Of a DNA stretch of 64,000 nucleotides, positions 53,107-62,722 are shown in pieces; positions within the stretch are counted from its first letter, which is position 1; each line of letters opens with the position of its first letter. Origin of the DNA: Methylobacterium amylolyticum (lineage in GTDB: Bacteria > Pseudomonadota > Alphaproteobacteria > Rhizobiales > Beijerinckiaceae); the NCBI RefSeq assembly GCF_030700245.1, contig NZ_JAUYZI010000015.1, positions 1 to 64,000 on the forward strand, in the 5' to 3' direction. The notes beneath the pieces are model-generated. The model saw only the letters and a program-made list of their open reading frames with translations. It was not told where the DNA came from and made no database searches. The position numbers and the translations under genes are program-made.

Positions 53107-54261
53107 TCACGCTCCGGAATAGAAGCCCGAGCCTTCGGGGCGGCCCGAACCCGGCTCGCCTTGGAGCGCGCTGATCTCCCGCAGCAGCGCCGGCACCCGC
53201 GTCCACGGCTCCCGCGAGGGCAGCCGGGCCGCGGAGCCCGCGCCCCCGTACACGGCCGCGATCTCCGCCCGGCAGCGGGTGAAGGCCGCCACGCAGGCCG
53301 GATCGAAGTGGCGCCCGCTCTCCGCCTCGATGGCGGCGAACGCGTCCTCGAACGCCAGGGCCGCCTTGTAGGGGCGCCGGGTGGTGAGCGCGTCGAACAC
53401 GTCCGCCACCGCCACGATCCGGGCCGCGAGCGGGATGTCGCGTCCGGCGAGACCGCTCGGATAGCCGCCGCCGTCCCAGTGCTCGTGATGGGCGCCCGCG
53501 ATCTCCGCCGCGAGCTGGATCAACTCCGACTCACTCTCGCCCAGGATGCGCTGCCCGATCGTGGCGTGTGTCTTCACGAGGGCGAACTCCTCCGCGTCGA
53601 GCTTGCCGGGCTTGAGCAGGATCCCGTCCGGCACCGCGACCTTGCCGACGTCGTGGAGGGGCGCGGCGAGGTAGAGGCGGCGGCACGCGTCGGGCGCGAG
53701 CCCCAGCGCCTCGGCGATCAGTCGGCTGTAGGACGCGACGCGCCACGTGTGATCGCCGGTGTCGTTGTCGCGATACTCGACCGCCAGCGAGAGGCGGAAG
53801 ATGATCTCTTCCTCCCGCTCGTGCAGGTGGCGCAGGGCCGCCTCCATCGCACCGTCGAGCCGCGCCGCCTGCTCGGACAGGCGCCGGACCGCACCCGCCA
53901 AGCGGACGAAGTTGCGCAGGCGGGTGTGCAGTTCCAGTCCCCGCGTGCGCTTGTCGAGGAAGTCGGTCGCCCCGACCTCCAGGGCGGCCATGCGGGTCGC
54001 GTCGCACACGTCGCTGGTGATCATGATGACCGGCACCTGCGCGTAGTGCGCGATCGTGCGCAGCGCCCGGATGAAGGCGATGCCGGTCATGTCGGGCATG
54101 TGGAAGTCGACCAGCACGAGGTCGAAGGCCCGCATCTGCGCTTCGAGCAGGGCGGCCGCTGGATCGGCATGGTCGGCCACGGCGACGCCCGGCTCGCCTT
54201 CGAGAAGCCTGCGCATGCGCAGCCGCATGGTCGAACTGTCGTCGACGAGGAGAGCGTCCAT
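53107..54261 (-). CDS. Response regulator with HD-GYP phosphodiesterase domain (RpfG-like)
   Basis: This 384-residue protein has an N-terminal receiver domain (about 1-120, phosphoacceptor Asp52 in LVLVDFHMPDMTG) and a C-terminal HD-GYP domain (about 155-345) with HDVGKVAVPDGIL, HHEHWDGGGYPSGL and DVFDALTTRRPYK. HD-GYP enzymes hydrolyse cyclic di-GMP. All motifs look intact. ATG 54261 is preceded by GGGGA; ATG 54279 would add six residues. No sensor kinase gene is adjacent. Confidence 0.9.
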   Translation of the reverse strand: MDALLVDDSSTMRLRMRRLLEGEPGVAVADHADPAAALLEAQMRAFDLVLVDFHMPDMTGIAFIRALRTIAHYAQVPVIMITSDVCDATRMAALEVGATDFLDKRTRGLELHTRLRNFVRLAGAVRRLSEQAARLDGAMEAALRHLHEREEEIIFRLSLAVEYRDNDTGDHTWRVASYSRLIAEALGLAPDACRRLYLAAPLHDVGKVAVPDGILLKPGKLDAEEFALVKTHATIGQRILGESESELIQLAAEIAGAHHEHWDGGGYPSGLAGRDIPLAARIVAVADVFDALTTRRPYKAALAFEDAFAAIEAESGRHFDPACVAAFTRCRAEIAAVYGGAGSAARLPSREPWTRVPALLREISALQGEPGSGRPEGSGFYSGA

Positions 54262-54577
54262 GGAAGCGATCCCCGTCATGCCGCCGTCGCCCGGCCGAGC
54301 GCGTGCTTCATGCCCGCCGAGCGCGGGCGCCGCGGCATCACGGACGATCGGCGCGCGCAGCGCGCCGACGGCCACGGATGAATCGCGTAAGCGGGTGCGC
54401 CGGACGGCATGACAACTCGGTGCGGACGGGAAGGTGTCTCACACCAAAGCTGTATTCGGATGTTCTGTATCTTCGGTTAAGTGAAAGTTCAACCCAAGGA
54501 GGATCTAATTAATTTGCTCCTCTGTGAGTTGTATCAACTTCCCTTGTGGGACGCGCGGGCCGCGCGCGGGCCCGGCC
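54262..54577. other. Intergenic region with AT-rich patch
   Basis: This stretch holds the promoter of the HD-GYP gene and the 3' end of the DHA2 exporter transcript. An AT-rich patch at 54420-54540 contains a perfect Shine-Dalgarno sequence AAGGAGG (54496-54502) on the plus strand. Its AGGAG pairs with CTCCT at 54517-54521, so it could be hidden in a hairpin. Only a 24-codon TTG-started frame follows, which I do not call as a gene. Confidence 0.35.
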
Positions 54578-56068
54578 TCACTCGGTGACGGTCGCGTGAC
54601 GGGCGACCCCGCGCTCGCCCAGCGGACGCTCCTCCACCAGAGCGAGGAAGATCAGCGCGAGGACGAGGCCGGCGCAGGCGGCCCAGAACACCCAGCGGAA
54701 GGTCAGGGCGAGCCGCGCGACGTCGGCGCCGCGGATCAGGCTCTCGATGTCGTGACCGGAATTCACGTCGCTGGCGAGGCCGCCGAGCACGATGGTCCCG
54801 AAGGCCGCGACGATCAGGGCGCCCCCGAGCGAGCGGAAGAAGTTCATCGAGGCCGTGGCGATGCCGAGTTCGTGCGGCTGCACCGCGTTCTGGATCGAGA
54901 TGGTCGAGAGCGGCAGGATCGTCCCGAGGCCGGTCGAGAGGAGGGCGAGCAGCACTTCGAGCAGCCACAGCGGCAGCGCCCGCCCCATGAGCGCGATCGT
55001 CGCGCAGCACAGGATGCTCACGGTCATCAGCGCCAGCGGCAGGCGCTTGTAGTGGCGGAAGTACAGCATCGAGCGGCCCGACAGGGTCGCCCCGGTCACG
55101 GTGCCGGCCATCAGCGGCACGAGCGCCACCCCCGACTCGCTGGCGGAGAGGCCAATCACCCCTTCGAGGTAGATCGGCACGTAGATGGTCAGGCCGATGA
55201 AGGTGCCCATCGCGAAGCAGGCGGCGAGCGTCGCGGTGCACACCACCGGGTCCCGCAGGACCGCTGCCGGGATCAGCGGCTCGGGCGCGGTGGCGAGCCG
55301 GGCCGCGAAGCCGGCGCCGAGCCCGAGCGCGGCGGCCAGCAAACCGAGGATGGGGGCCGAGTCCCAGGCGTAGCGCACGCCGCCCCAGCTCAGGGCGAGC
55401 AGCAGGCTCGTCGAGGCCAGCACCATCAGGGCCGCGCCGGGATAGTCGAGCCGGTGCCGGCGCTCGTGGCGCGGCAGGCGCTTCAAGTTGGCGTTCGTGA
55501 GCGCGAAGGCGAGAAACCCGATCGGCAGGTTGATCCAGAAGATCAGCGACCAGTGCAGATGCTGGGCGAAGAATCCGCCGAGCAGCGGCCCCGCCACGGA
55601 AGCCGTCACGAACACGCTGGCGATCACTACCTGGTAGCGCGCCCGCTCCTTGGGCGACATGATATCGGCGAGGATGGTCTGCGACAGGGCGATCAGGCCG
55701 CCGCCGCCGATCCCCTGGAGGCCCCGGGCGAGCGCGAGCCCCACCATCGTCGGCGCGAGCGCGCAGGCCAGCGATCCGAGGCTGAAGGTCGCGATCGCGA
55801 TCAGCAGCATGATCCGGCGGCCGTGGATGTCGCTGAGCTTGCCGTAGAGCGGCGTCACGGCAGTGGACGCCAGCAGGTAGGCGGTGACGATCCAGGGCAG
55901 GTTGGTCGCGTCGCCGAGATCGTGGCCGATGGTCGGCATCGCGGTCGCGACGATCGTCTGGTCGAGGGCGGCCAGAAGCATCGCGGTCATCAGGCCGGCA
56001 AGGATCGCGCGGATCTCCGCGGGCTCGAGGCGCCCCTGTGCCGATGCGGGCGACTGCGGCGGGTTCAT
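54578..56068 (-). CDS. DHA2 family multidrug exporter (EmrB/QacA type)
   Basis: This 496-residue MFS protein has fourteen predicted membrane helices. Motif D1 LAALDQTIVATAMPTIGHDL, motif A LYGKLSDIHGRRIMLL and motif C VFVTASVAGPLLGGFF mark the 14-TM drug:H+ antiporters. It probably exports lipophilic or cationic toxic compounds. No EmrA-type fusion protein or TetR/MarR regulator is adjacent. The ATG at 56068 matches the family start; a longer open frame to 56353 is not supported. Confidence 0.9.
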   Translation of the reverse strand: MNPPQSPASAQGRLEPAEIRAILAGLMTAMLLAALDQTIVATAMPTIGHDLGDATNLPWIVTAYLLASTAVTPLYGKLSDIHGRRIMLLIAIATFSLGSLACALAPTMVGLALARGLQGIGGGGLIALSQTILADIMSPKERARYQVVIASVFVTASVAGPLLGGFFAQHLHWSLIFWINLPIGFLAFALTNANLKRLPRHERRHRLDYPGAALMVLASTSLLLALSWGGVRYAWDSAPILGLLAAALGLGAGFAARLATAPEPLIPAAVLRDPVVCTATLAACFAMGTFIGLTIYVPIYLEGVIGLSASESGVALVPLMAGTVTGATLSGRSMLYFRHYKRLPLALMTVSILCCATIALMGRALPLWLLEVLLALLSTGLGTILPLSTISIQNAVQPHELGIATASMNFFRSLGGALIVAAFGTIVLGGLASDVNSGHDIESLIRGADVARLALTFRWVFWAACAGLVLALIFLALVEERPLGERGVARHATVTE

Positions 56069-56405
56069 GCGCGACTCTCGGTCCCCGGATCCGGTGCAGC
56101 GGGCTGCCCGTTCGCCGCGGCCCGTCGCGCTCTCGCGCGGCGGCCGCGCGGAAGCACCCGTCCACGGATCCGCCATCGCCCGGATCCCCACGCCGCGCAA
56201 CCGAGCTTGACCGTCGGTGATGCGGCCGAGCGTTGTCCTGTGCGGGGGGCTGGCCCCGACCCGGCGGCGGCCTCCGCTCTCCGCGCACGCACGGCGGCCG
56301 GCCCGGTCGTTCCGCGCGAACTCGGGCGCGAGGCCGGTGCCCCCGCGGAACATTCCGGAGGAGCCGGCGCTTTGGCAGTCGCGTTAACCAGAAGAGGTAA
56401 ACCCG
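56069..56405. other. Divergent intergenic region without recognised feature
   Basis: This 337-bp region separates the divergent exporter and small secreted-protein genes and must hold both promoters. I saw no clear promoter boxes, operator or RNA gene. Confidence 0.35.
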
Positions 56406-56804
56406 ATGACACGTGCACGCGTTGGTGCCGCCGCCGCGCTCCTGCTGCTCACGGCCGGGACGGCCTTCGCCGCCCCCTGCAACACCGGGGCGACGAAGCC
56501 GAAGGCTCCGGACCAGCAGGCCGCCAATCCCAAGAGCTCCGACGTCGACGCGTCGAGCAAGAATCTGGCCGGTGGCCAGCAGCCGGCCTCGCCCGGCACC
56601 GTGGGCGCCATGAACAATGTCGGCGCCGCGCAGACCGCCGCCCGCCAAGCCCCGACCGAAGCCGGATCGCGGGCGAACGAAACCGATCCGGCCGCGAAGA
56701 ACCTCGCCGGCGGCCAGCAGCCGGCCTCGCCCGGCACCGTGGGCGCGATGAACAACGCCGCGGCGGCCCGGCAGACGACGGGCTCGACCGGCGACGGTTG
56801 CTGA
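56406..56804 (+). CDS. Small secreted protein with duplicated motif
   Basis: This 132-residue protein has a signal peptide (about 1-23, cleavage near AFAAP), then a hydrophilic Ala/Gly/Asn-rich mature part with one Cys near each end. The 20-residue motif beginning KNLAGGQQPASPG and ending GAMNN occurs twice, identically, with a period of 46 residues (56559-56618 and 56697-56756). Short secreted proteins of this style occur in Methylobacterium, sometimes labelled YjbE-like exopolysaccharide proteins; I am not sure of that label. Its function is unknown. Confidence 0.65.
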   Translation: MTRARVGAAAALLLLTAGTAFAAPCNTGATKPKAPDQQAANPKSSDVDASSKNLAGGQQPASPGTVGAMNNVGAAQTAARQAPTEAGSRANETDPAAKNLAGGQQPASPGTVGAMNNAAAARQTTGSTGDGC

Positions 56805-57136
56805 GCGCGCGGCAGGCCCGGCCGTAACCGCCGGGTCGCTGCGCCGTCCATCACGCCGCGGATGCGGGGCAGGCGACGATCCGCTCCGCGTCCCGGCGCG
56901 CCGCCATTCCAGGAATCCGCCGCAGCGACGGGCAGGTCCCTCGGCGCTACACCGCGCGAAAATCCGAAGTTGTCCGACCGCCCGCCTCGCCATCACGACG
57001 TGCGCCGGTCGCCGCGATGTGCTTTATGCCTGGATTAAAGCCAAGCTGCCGCGGCGGCCCGACGGATCATCGACCGGTGATGCGGTTCCGGAGACCGACT
57101 GAGACGGGCCGCGCGGCGCGCCAGAGGAGTCTTCGC
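56805..57136. other. Intergenic region without recognised feature
   Basis: This 332-bp stretch follows the small secreted-protein gene and precedes the lytic transglycosylase. The only recognisable element is the AGAGGAG ribosome-binding site of the latter near its right end. Confidence 0.35.
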
Positions 57137-57937
57137 GTGATCGGGAACAAGCGTCGCATCAGTCTCGCCGCTGGAGCGCTCGCCGCGCTCGCCTGCGCAG
57201 CCGTCGGGCGGGCCGAGGCGGCCCAGTGCGGCAACACTGCCGCCGGCTTCGACGCGTGGAAGCGCGAGTTCGCCGACGAGGCGCGCGGGCGGGCCAGCGC
57301 CGCCAGCCTCGCGGCGCTGATGAACACCACCTACTCCACCGCGACCATCTCCGCCGACCGCGGCCAGAAGAGCTTCCGCCTCAGCCTCGACCAGTTCCTG
57401 GCCAAGCGCGGCGGGCCGGCCATCGTCTCGCGCGGGCGGGCGCTCAAGCGCTCGCAGGCGGCGCTGTTCGACCAGATCGAGCAGCGCTACGGCGTGCCGC
57501 CGGGGCCGCTCCTGGCCATCTGGGGCATGGAGACGGGCTTCGGCGCGGTGAAGGGCAACGTCAACACCCTCTCGGCCGTCGCGACCCTGGCCTACGATTG
57601 CCGCCGCTCGGCCTTCTTCACCGACCAGCTCTACGCCGCACTCACCCTGATCGACCGGGGCGTGCTCAATTCCGGGACCCGCGGCGCCGCGCACGGGGAG
57701 ATCGGCCACACCCAGTTCCTGCCGAAGAACGTGCTGACCTACGGGACCGGCGGCGACCTCAACAACGTCAACGCCGCCCTGACGTCGACCGCCAACTTCC
57801 TCAAGGCGCACGGCTGGCGGGCAGGCGCGGGCTACCAGCCCGGCGAGCCCAACTTCGTCGCGATCCAGGGCTGGAACGCCGCCCCCGTGTACCAGCGCGC
57901 GATCGCGCTCCTGGGCAAGCAGATCGACGGGGACTAG
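57137..57937 (+). CDS. Lytic murein transglycosylase (SLT_2 family)
   Basis: This 266-residue secreted enzyme has a signal peptide (about 1-29, ending RAEAA) and an SLT_2 domain. The catalytic Glu132 is in LLAIWGMETGFGAVKG; EIGHTQFLPKNVLTYG is the second hallmark. There is no peptidoglycan-binding domain, unlike the homologue at 45009-46238. The GTG at 57137 has AGAGGAG seven bases upstream and gives a clean signal peptide; ATG 57080 is less likely. A dispersed repeat begins at its stop codon. Confidence 0.85.
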   Translation: MIGNKRRISLAAGALAALACAAVGRAEAAQCGNTAAGFDAWKREFADEARGRASAASLAALMNTTYSTATISADRGQKSFRLSLDQFLAKRGGPAIVSRGRALKRSQAALFDQIEQRYGVPPGPLLAIWGMETGFGAVKGNVNTLSAVATLAYDCRRSAFFTDQLYAALTLIDRGVLNSGTRGAAHGEIGHTQFLPKNVLTYGTGGDLNNVNAALTSTANFLKAHGWRAGAGYQPGEPNFVAIQGWNAAPVYQRAIALLGKQIDGD

Positions 57938-58047
57938 AGCGCTCGCCGCCGAAGTGGTTGCCGGTTCGGCGAAAGACAGCGCGTCGAGAACGAGGGCTTG
58001 GAACTGTTTCCGATCGCAGCGCGATCGGCAGCCGTTCTCGCGCCGCC
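57936..58047 (+). repeat. RIME-like two-hairpin dispersed repeat, copy B
   Basis: It begins AGAGCGCTCGCCGCCGAAG and contains GTGGTTGCCGGTTCGG, AGCGCGTCGA and the palindromic core CCGATCGCAGCGCGATCGG. It aligns along most of its length with copy A at 28342-28443. It overlaps the last bases of the transglycosylase gene. The remainder of the region to 58260 shows no other feature. Confidence 0.65.
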
Positions 58048-58260
58048 CCCGCGGGCACGCGGACCGCAATGCGGCGGAACCGGGGAGAACGCCCGGTCCG
58101 CCCGAAATCCGTCGCGAACGATCCCAGCTTGACCACGTCGGCGCCGCATTAACGCCCGGCGCCGCGCGCTGTCTGCCGCGGCGCGGAGTCCGCCGCGACG
58201 CGTCCGATCCGTCGGGCGTGTCCGGGCCTCCGCTTCCAGACGCGGAGCACGAGCGCCCGG

Positions 58261-59373
58261 ATGATCGAACCCGCACCGTCGAACGCGCCCGCGAGCGGGG
58301 CGGCGCACGCGCCCGCAGCGTCGCGCGCCCGCGGTTTCCTCGGCCCCGCGACCGTCCTCGCGGCGGCCGTGGCCCTCGCCGCCCTCGGCAGCGCCCTGCC
58401 GCCCCGGGATCCGCCTTTGGCGGCCCGCCCCGAGACCGCGCAGGTCGAAGCAGTCATTCCCGCCACGGCCGAAGTCGCCGACGCCGTGGCGGCGCCCGTG
58501 CTCGATCCCTGGCCGGGCACCCTCGGCGGACCGCTCTCCCGCTGGGCCTGGGCCGGGCCCGCGACCTCCGCCGACGCGGCCTCGGAGCTGGGCGCGCCCG
58601 AGGCGTCCGATCCCGCCACGCCCGCGGCCGAGGGCCCGCCGGTCGCCGAGCCGCCCCGCGCCGTCATGACCGTGCCGCTGCCGATGCCGCGGCCGCCCGA
58701 GCTGCGCCAGCCGGTGGATCCCGTCCGCCGGGCCGAGCGTCCCGGCCGCCGGCAGGCTGCCCTGCCGCCTCCGCCGCCGCCCGCGGAGGACGATCGCTCG
58801 TTCCTGGAGAAGCTGTTCGGGATCGAGCGGGGACCGGCCCTGGCCTACACCGCCCTGGAGAGCCGGCCGGCCATCGTCGCGCCGCGGCCGCGCCTGAGCC
58901 CGCCGCTGGCCCCGCCGTCGGCGGCCGCCGAAGGGGGCGTCGCCGTCTACAACATCGCCGCGCGGACGGTGACGCTGCCCGGCGGCGAGCGCCTGGAGGC
59001 ACATTCCGGCCTCGGCGAGATGATGGACGATCCCCGCAACGTACACGTCCGGATGCGCGGCGCCACCCCGCCCGGCACCTACACCCTCACCGAGCGCGAG
59101 CAACCGTTCCACGGGGTGCGGGCGATCCGCCTCACCCCGGTCGGCGGCCCGGAGGCGATCTACGGGCGCGTCGGGCTCCTGGCCCACACCTACATGCTCG
59201 GGCCGAGCGGCGCCTCGAACGGCTGCATCTCGTTCCGGGACTACGACCGCTTCCTGCAGGCCTTCCTCCGCGGCGAGATCCAGCGCGTCGTCGTCGTGAC
59301 CGGGACCAGCGATCCGCTGCCCGTTGTCGCCCAGCAGGGCTCCGCGGTGCGGATGGCCCGGGCGGGCGAGTAG
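58261..59373 (+). CDS. DUF2778 family L,D-transpeptidase-like protein
   Basis: This 370-residue protein has an N-terminal membrane anchor (about 24-46), a long Pro/Ala-rich spacer (about 50-220) and a C-terminal DUF2778 domain (about 225-355). The putative catalytic pair is His309 (LLAHTYMLGPSG) and Cys322 (SNGCISFRDYDRF). DUF2778 is related to L,D-transpeptidases and to the type VI effector Tlde1. A chromosomal, membrane-anchored form like this one is probably a cell-wall-modifying enzyme, the spacer letting the domain reach the wall. No immunity gene or T6SS gene is nearby. Confidence 0.82.
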   Translation: MIEPAPSNAPASGAAHAPAASRARGFLGPATVLAAAVALAALGSALPPRDPPLAARPETAQVEAVIPATAEVADAVAAPVLDPWPGTLGGPLSRWAWAGPATSADAASELGAPEASDPATPAAEGPPVAEPPRAVMTVPLPMPRPPELRQPVDPVRRAERPGRRQAALPPPPPPAEDDRSFLEKLFGIERGPALAYTALESRPAIVAPRPRLSPPLAPPSAAAEGGVAVYNIAARTVTLPGGERLEAHSGLGEMMDDPRNVHVRMRGATPPGTYTLTEREQPFHGVRAIRLTPVGGPEAIYGRVGLLAHTYMLGPSGASNGCISFRDYDRFLQAFLRGEIQRVVVVTGTSDPLPVVAQQGSAVRMARAGE

Positions 59374-59399
59374 ACCGGGTCCCGGCGGGCCGCCCGCCG

Positions 59400-60134
59400 T
59401 CAGATCCCGACCCGCCCGATCGCCGGCAGCTTGAGGCCGGGCCGGCGCAGGTCGAGCCCGGCGACGCCGCCGAGGATGTTGATCTCGATGCCCTCGACCC
59501 AGGCCAGCGTCACGCCGAGGTAGCCGCCGAGGTTGATCCGCAGGCCGGTCCCCGACGGGGTCCGGCCGATCCAGCGGCCGTCGTAGGGGAAATCCTTGCC
59601 GATCGCCGTGGCGGGCAGGCTCGCCCGGATCTCGGGCACCGCGGCCATCACCGCGGCCACGAAGGTGTTCGAGTTCGGCCCCGGCCACACCACGTAGTCG
59701 CCGGGCTTGGCGTAGCGGTACTCCGCCACCGCCCGGCGGATGCGCGGCAGCATCGCCTCGGCCTCGGCACCGTCCGCGGCGAAGACGGTCTCCGGCGCGT
59801 TGCCGAACCACCGTCCGTCCGGCACGAATCGGTCCACCCAGATCGGCTCGCCCCAGGCGGTGTAGTCGAACCGGCGGTAGGTGCGCTCGCCGGCGCCCTT
59901 GATGACGATCCAGCTATGGGTCGCCACGATCCCGCGCCAGCTCACCGTCCGCGCGGAGAAGATCCGCACCACGGCGCCGGGATAGGTCTCGGCCCGGGGG
60001 AGGAGGCCGGCGCTGGACCGGTCGGCGAGACGCCAGTCGCCGCGCTCGCGCAGCGCGTAGAGCGCCGCCGAGACGGCGACGGGCGCGACGAACAGCACGG
60101 CGAGGGCGACGAGCGCGATCCGGAGCAGCGACAC
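59400..60134 (-). CDS. DUF3750 family protein
   Basis: This 244-residue protein has an N-terminal membrane helix (about 5-25) and a soluble domain with THSWIVIKGAGERTYRRFDY, FVPDGRW and YVVWPGPNSNTFVAAVM. WPGPNSNTF is the DUF3750 hallmark, and the His, Cys-less Asn-rich layout recalls NlpC-like folds without the usual Cys. Its function is unknown. It is convergent with the DUF2778 gene. Confidence 0.8.
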   Translation of the reverse strand: MSLLRIALVALAVLFVAPVAVSAALYALRERGDWRLADRSSAGLLPRAETYPGAVVRIFSARTVSWRGIVATHSWIVIKGAGERTYRRFDYTAWGEPIWVDRFVPDGRWFGNAPETVFAADGAEAEAMLPRIRRAVAEYRYAKPGDYVVWPGPNSNTFVAAVMAAVPEIRASLPATAIGKDFPYDGRWIGRTPSGTGLRINLGGYLGVTLAWVEGIEINILGGVAGLDLRRPGLKLPAIGRVGI

Positions 60135-60239
60135 GGGGCTTCACGGGGAGATGCGGGGCGGAGAACCCGATATGGCCCCGCTCCCCTCGCAACGACAGGC
60201 GCTGCCCTGTGCGCCCGCGCACCCCGGGATCCCGAAACG

Positions 60240-60554
60240 TCAGGCCCGCGCCTCGGCCCGGGCCTTGCGCGTCGCCGCCGCCTTCTTCGCGGAGGCCGAG
60301 CGCTGCTCCGCCGTGCGTCCGGCCGACGCCTTGCCCCCGGCCGCCCCGCCCTTGTGCGCCGCCGGATGGGCCGTGGCCTTGCCGCGGCCGGAGCCGCCGG
60401 GCGCCTTGCCGCCGCCGTCGTCCTTGTTGACCGTGGCCCAGGCGCGGGCCTCGGCCTCCCGCTCCGGCACGCCGCGCGCCTCGTAGGATTCGGCGATGTG
60501 TTCGGCCTTGCGCTTCTGCTTGCCGGTGTACTTCGACTTGTCACCCTGGGGCAC
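60240..60554 (-). CDS. Small basic protein (plasmid-stabilization-type family)
   Basis: This 104-residue very basic protein begins MPQGDKSKYTGKQKRKAEHIAE and contains YEARGVPEREAEARAWATVNK, then a Gly/Lys/Ala-rich histone-like tail. This pattern is widespread in Rhizobiales and Xanthomonas and often called plasmid stabilization protein, a label with little evidence behind it. DNA binding is plausible from composition. It follows the LOV kinase by 18 bases on the same strand and may be its operon partner. Confidence 0.75.
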   Translation of the reverse strand: MPQGDKSKYTGKQKRKAEHIAESYEARGVPEREAEARAWATVNKDDGGGKAPGGSGRGKATAHPAAHKGGAAGGKASAGRTAEQRSASAKKAAATRKARAEARA

Positions 60555-60572
60555 GGCGCTCTCCTCGCGGGC

Positions 60573-62195
<1,623 letters not shown>

Positions 62196-62449
62196 GCGGC
62201 GCGGGCTTCGTCTCTCAAAACGGTCTCGAAGGCGGTCCGGGCGGGTGCGGAGGCCGGACGGGAGTCTAGGGGCGCGGCGCGCAAAGTCGACCGCGCCGGC
62301 ACGACCTTTCGCGCCGCGTCCGCGCAGCCGGCGCCACAGGATGTTGCCGGCGAGCATCTTCCCGCACAGATTGTACAAAGGCCATCTTGAACTCCCGCGC
62401 GGCGACCGACAGTCTTCGCGGCTATTCGCGCGGCGGAGGCCAACGGACG

Positions 62450-62719
62450 ATGTCGAAGGCAGCGGCCCTGCCGGCGGAGCTGACCGCACCGGGCATCGAC
62501 GTCGTGTTCATCGCGCCCGACGACACCACCGGCGGCCGGGGCGGGGCCCATCAGCGGACCGTGTCGTTCGCGCCCGGAGAGCCCATCCCGCGGGTCGGGG
62601 AGTGCGTGATCATCGCGCTCGGCGGCCCGGCCGCGCGCTGGCAGGTCGAGGATGTGGCCCACGTCTTCGAGGATCGCGGCCACGGCATCGCGATCAAGCT
62701 CGCGCCGCCGCCCGCCTGA
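62450..62719 (+). CDS. Small hypothetical protein divergent from the LOV kinase
   Basis: This 89-residue protein begins [25 protein letters not shown] and contains [25 protein letters not shown]. It looks like a small beta-rich protein without signal or membrane helix. I do not recognise a family. It shares a 254-bp divergent promoter region with the LOV kinase and ends three bases from the convergent AI-2E family gene. Confidence 0.6.
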   Translation: MSKAAALPAELTAPGIDVVFIAPDDTTGGRGGAHQRTVSFAPGEPIPRVGECVIIALGGPAARWQVEDVAHVFEDRGHGIAIKLAPPPA

Positions 62720-62722
62720 GGC

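Noticed and set aside
54514..54588. 24-codon TTG-started frame after a strong ribosome-binding site
   Set aside because: The start is a rare codon, the peptide has no recognisable features and its end overlaps the exporter gene on the other strand. I kept only the site as an observation.
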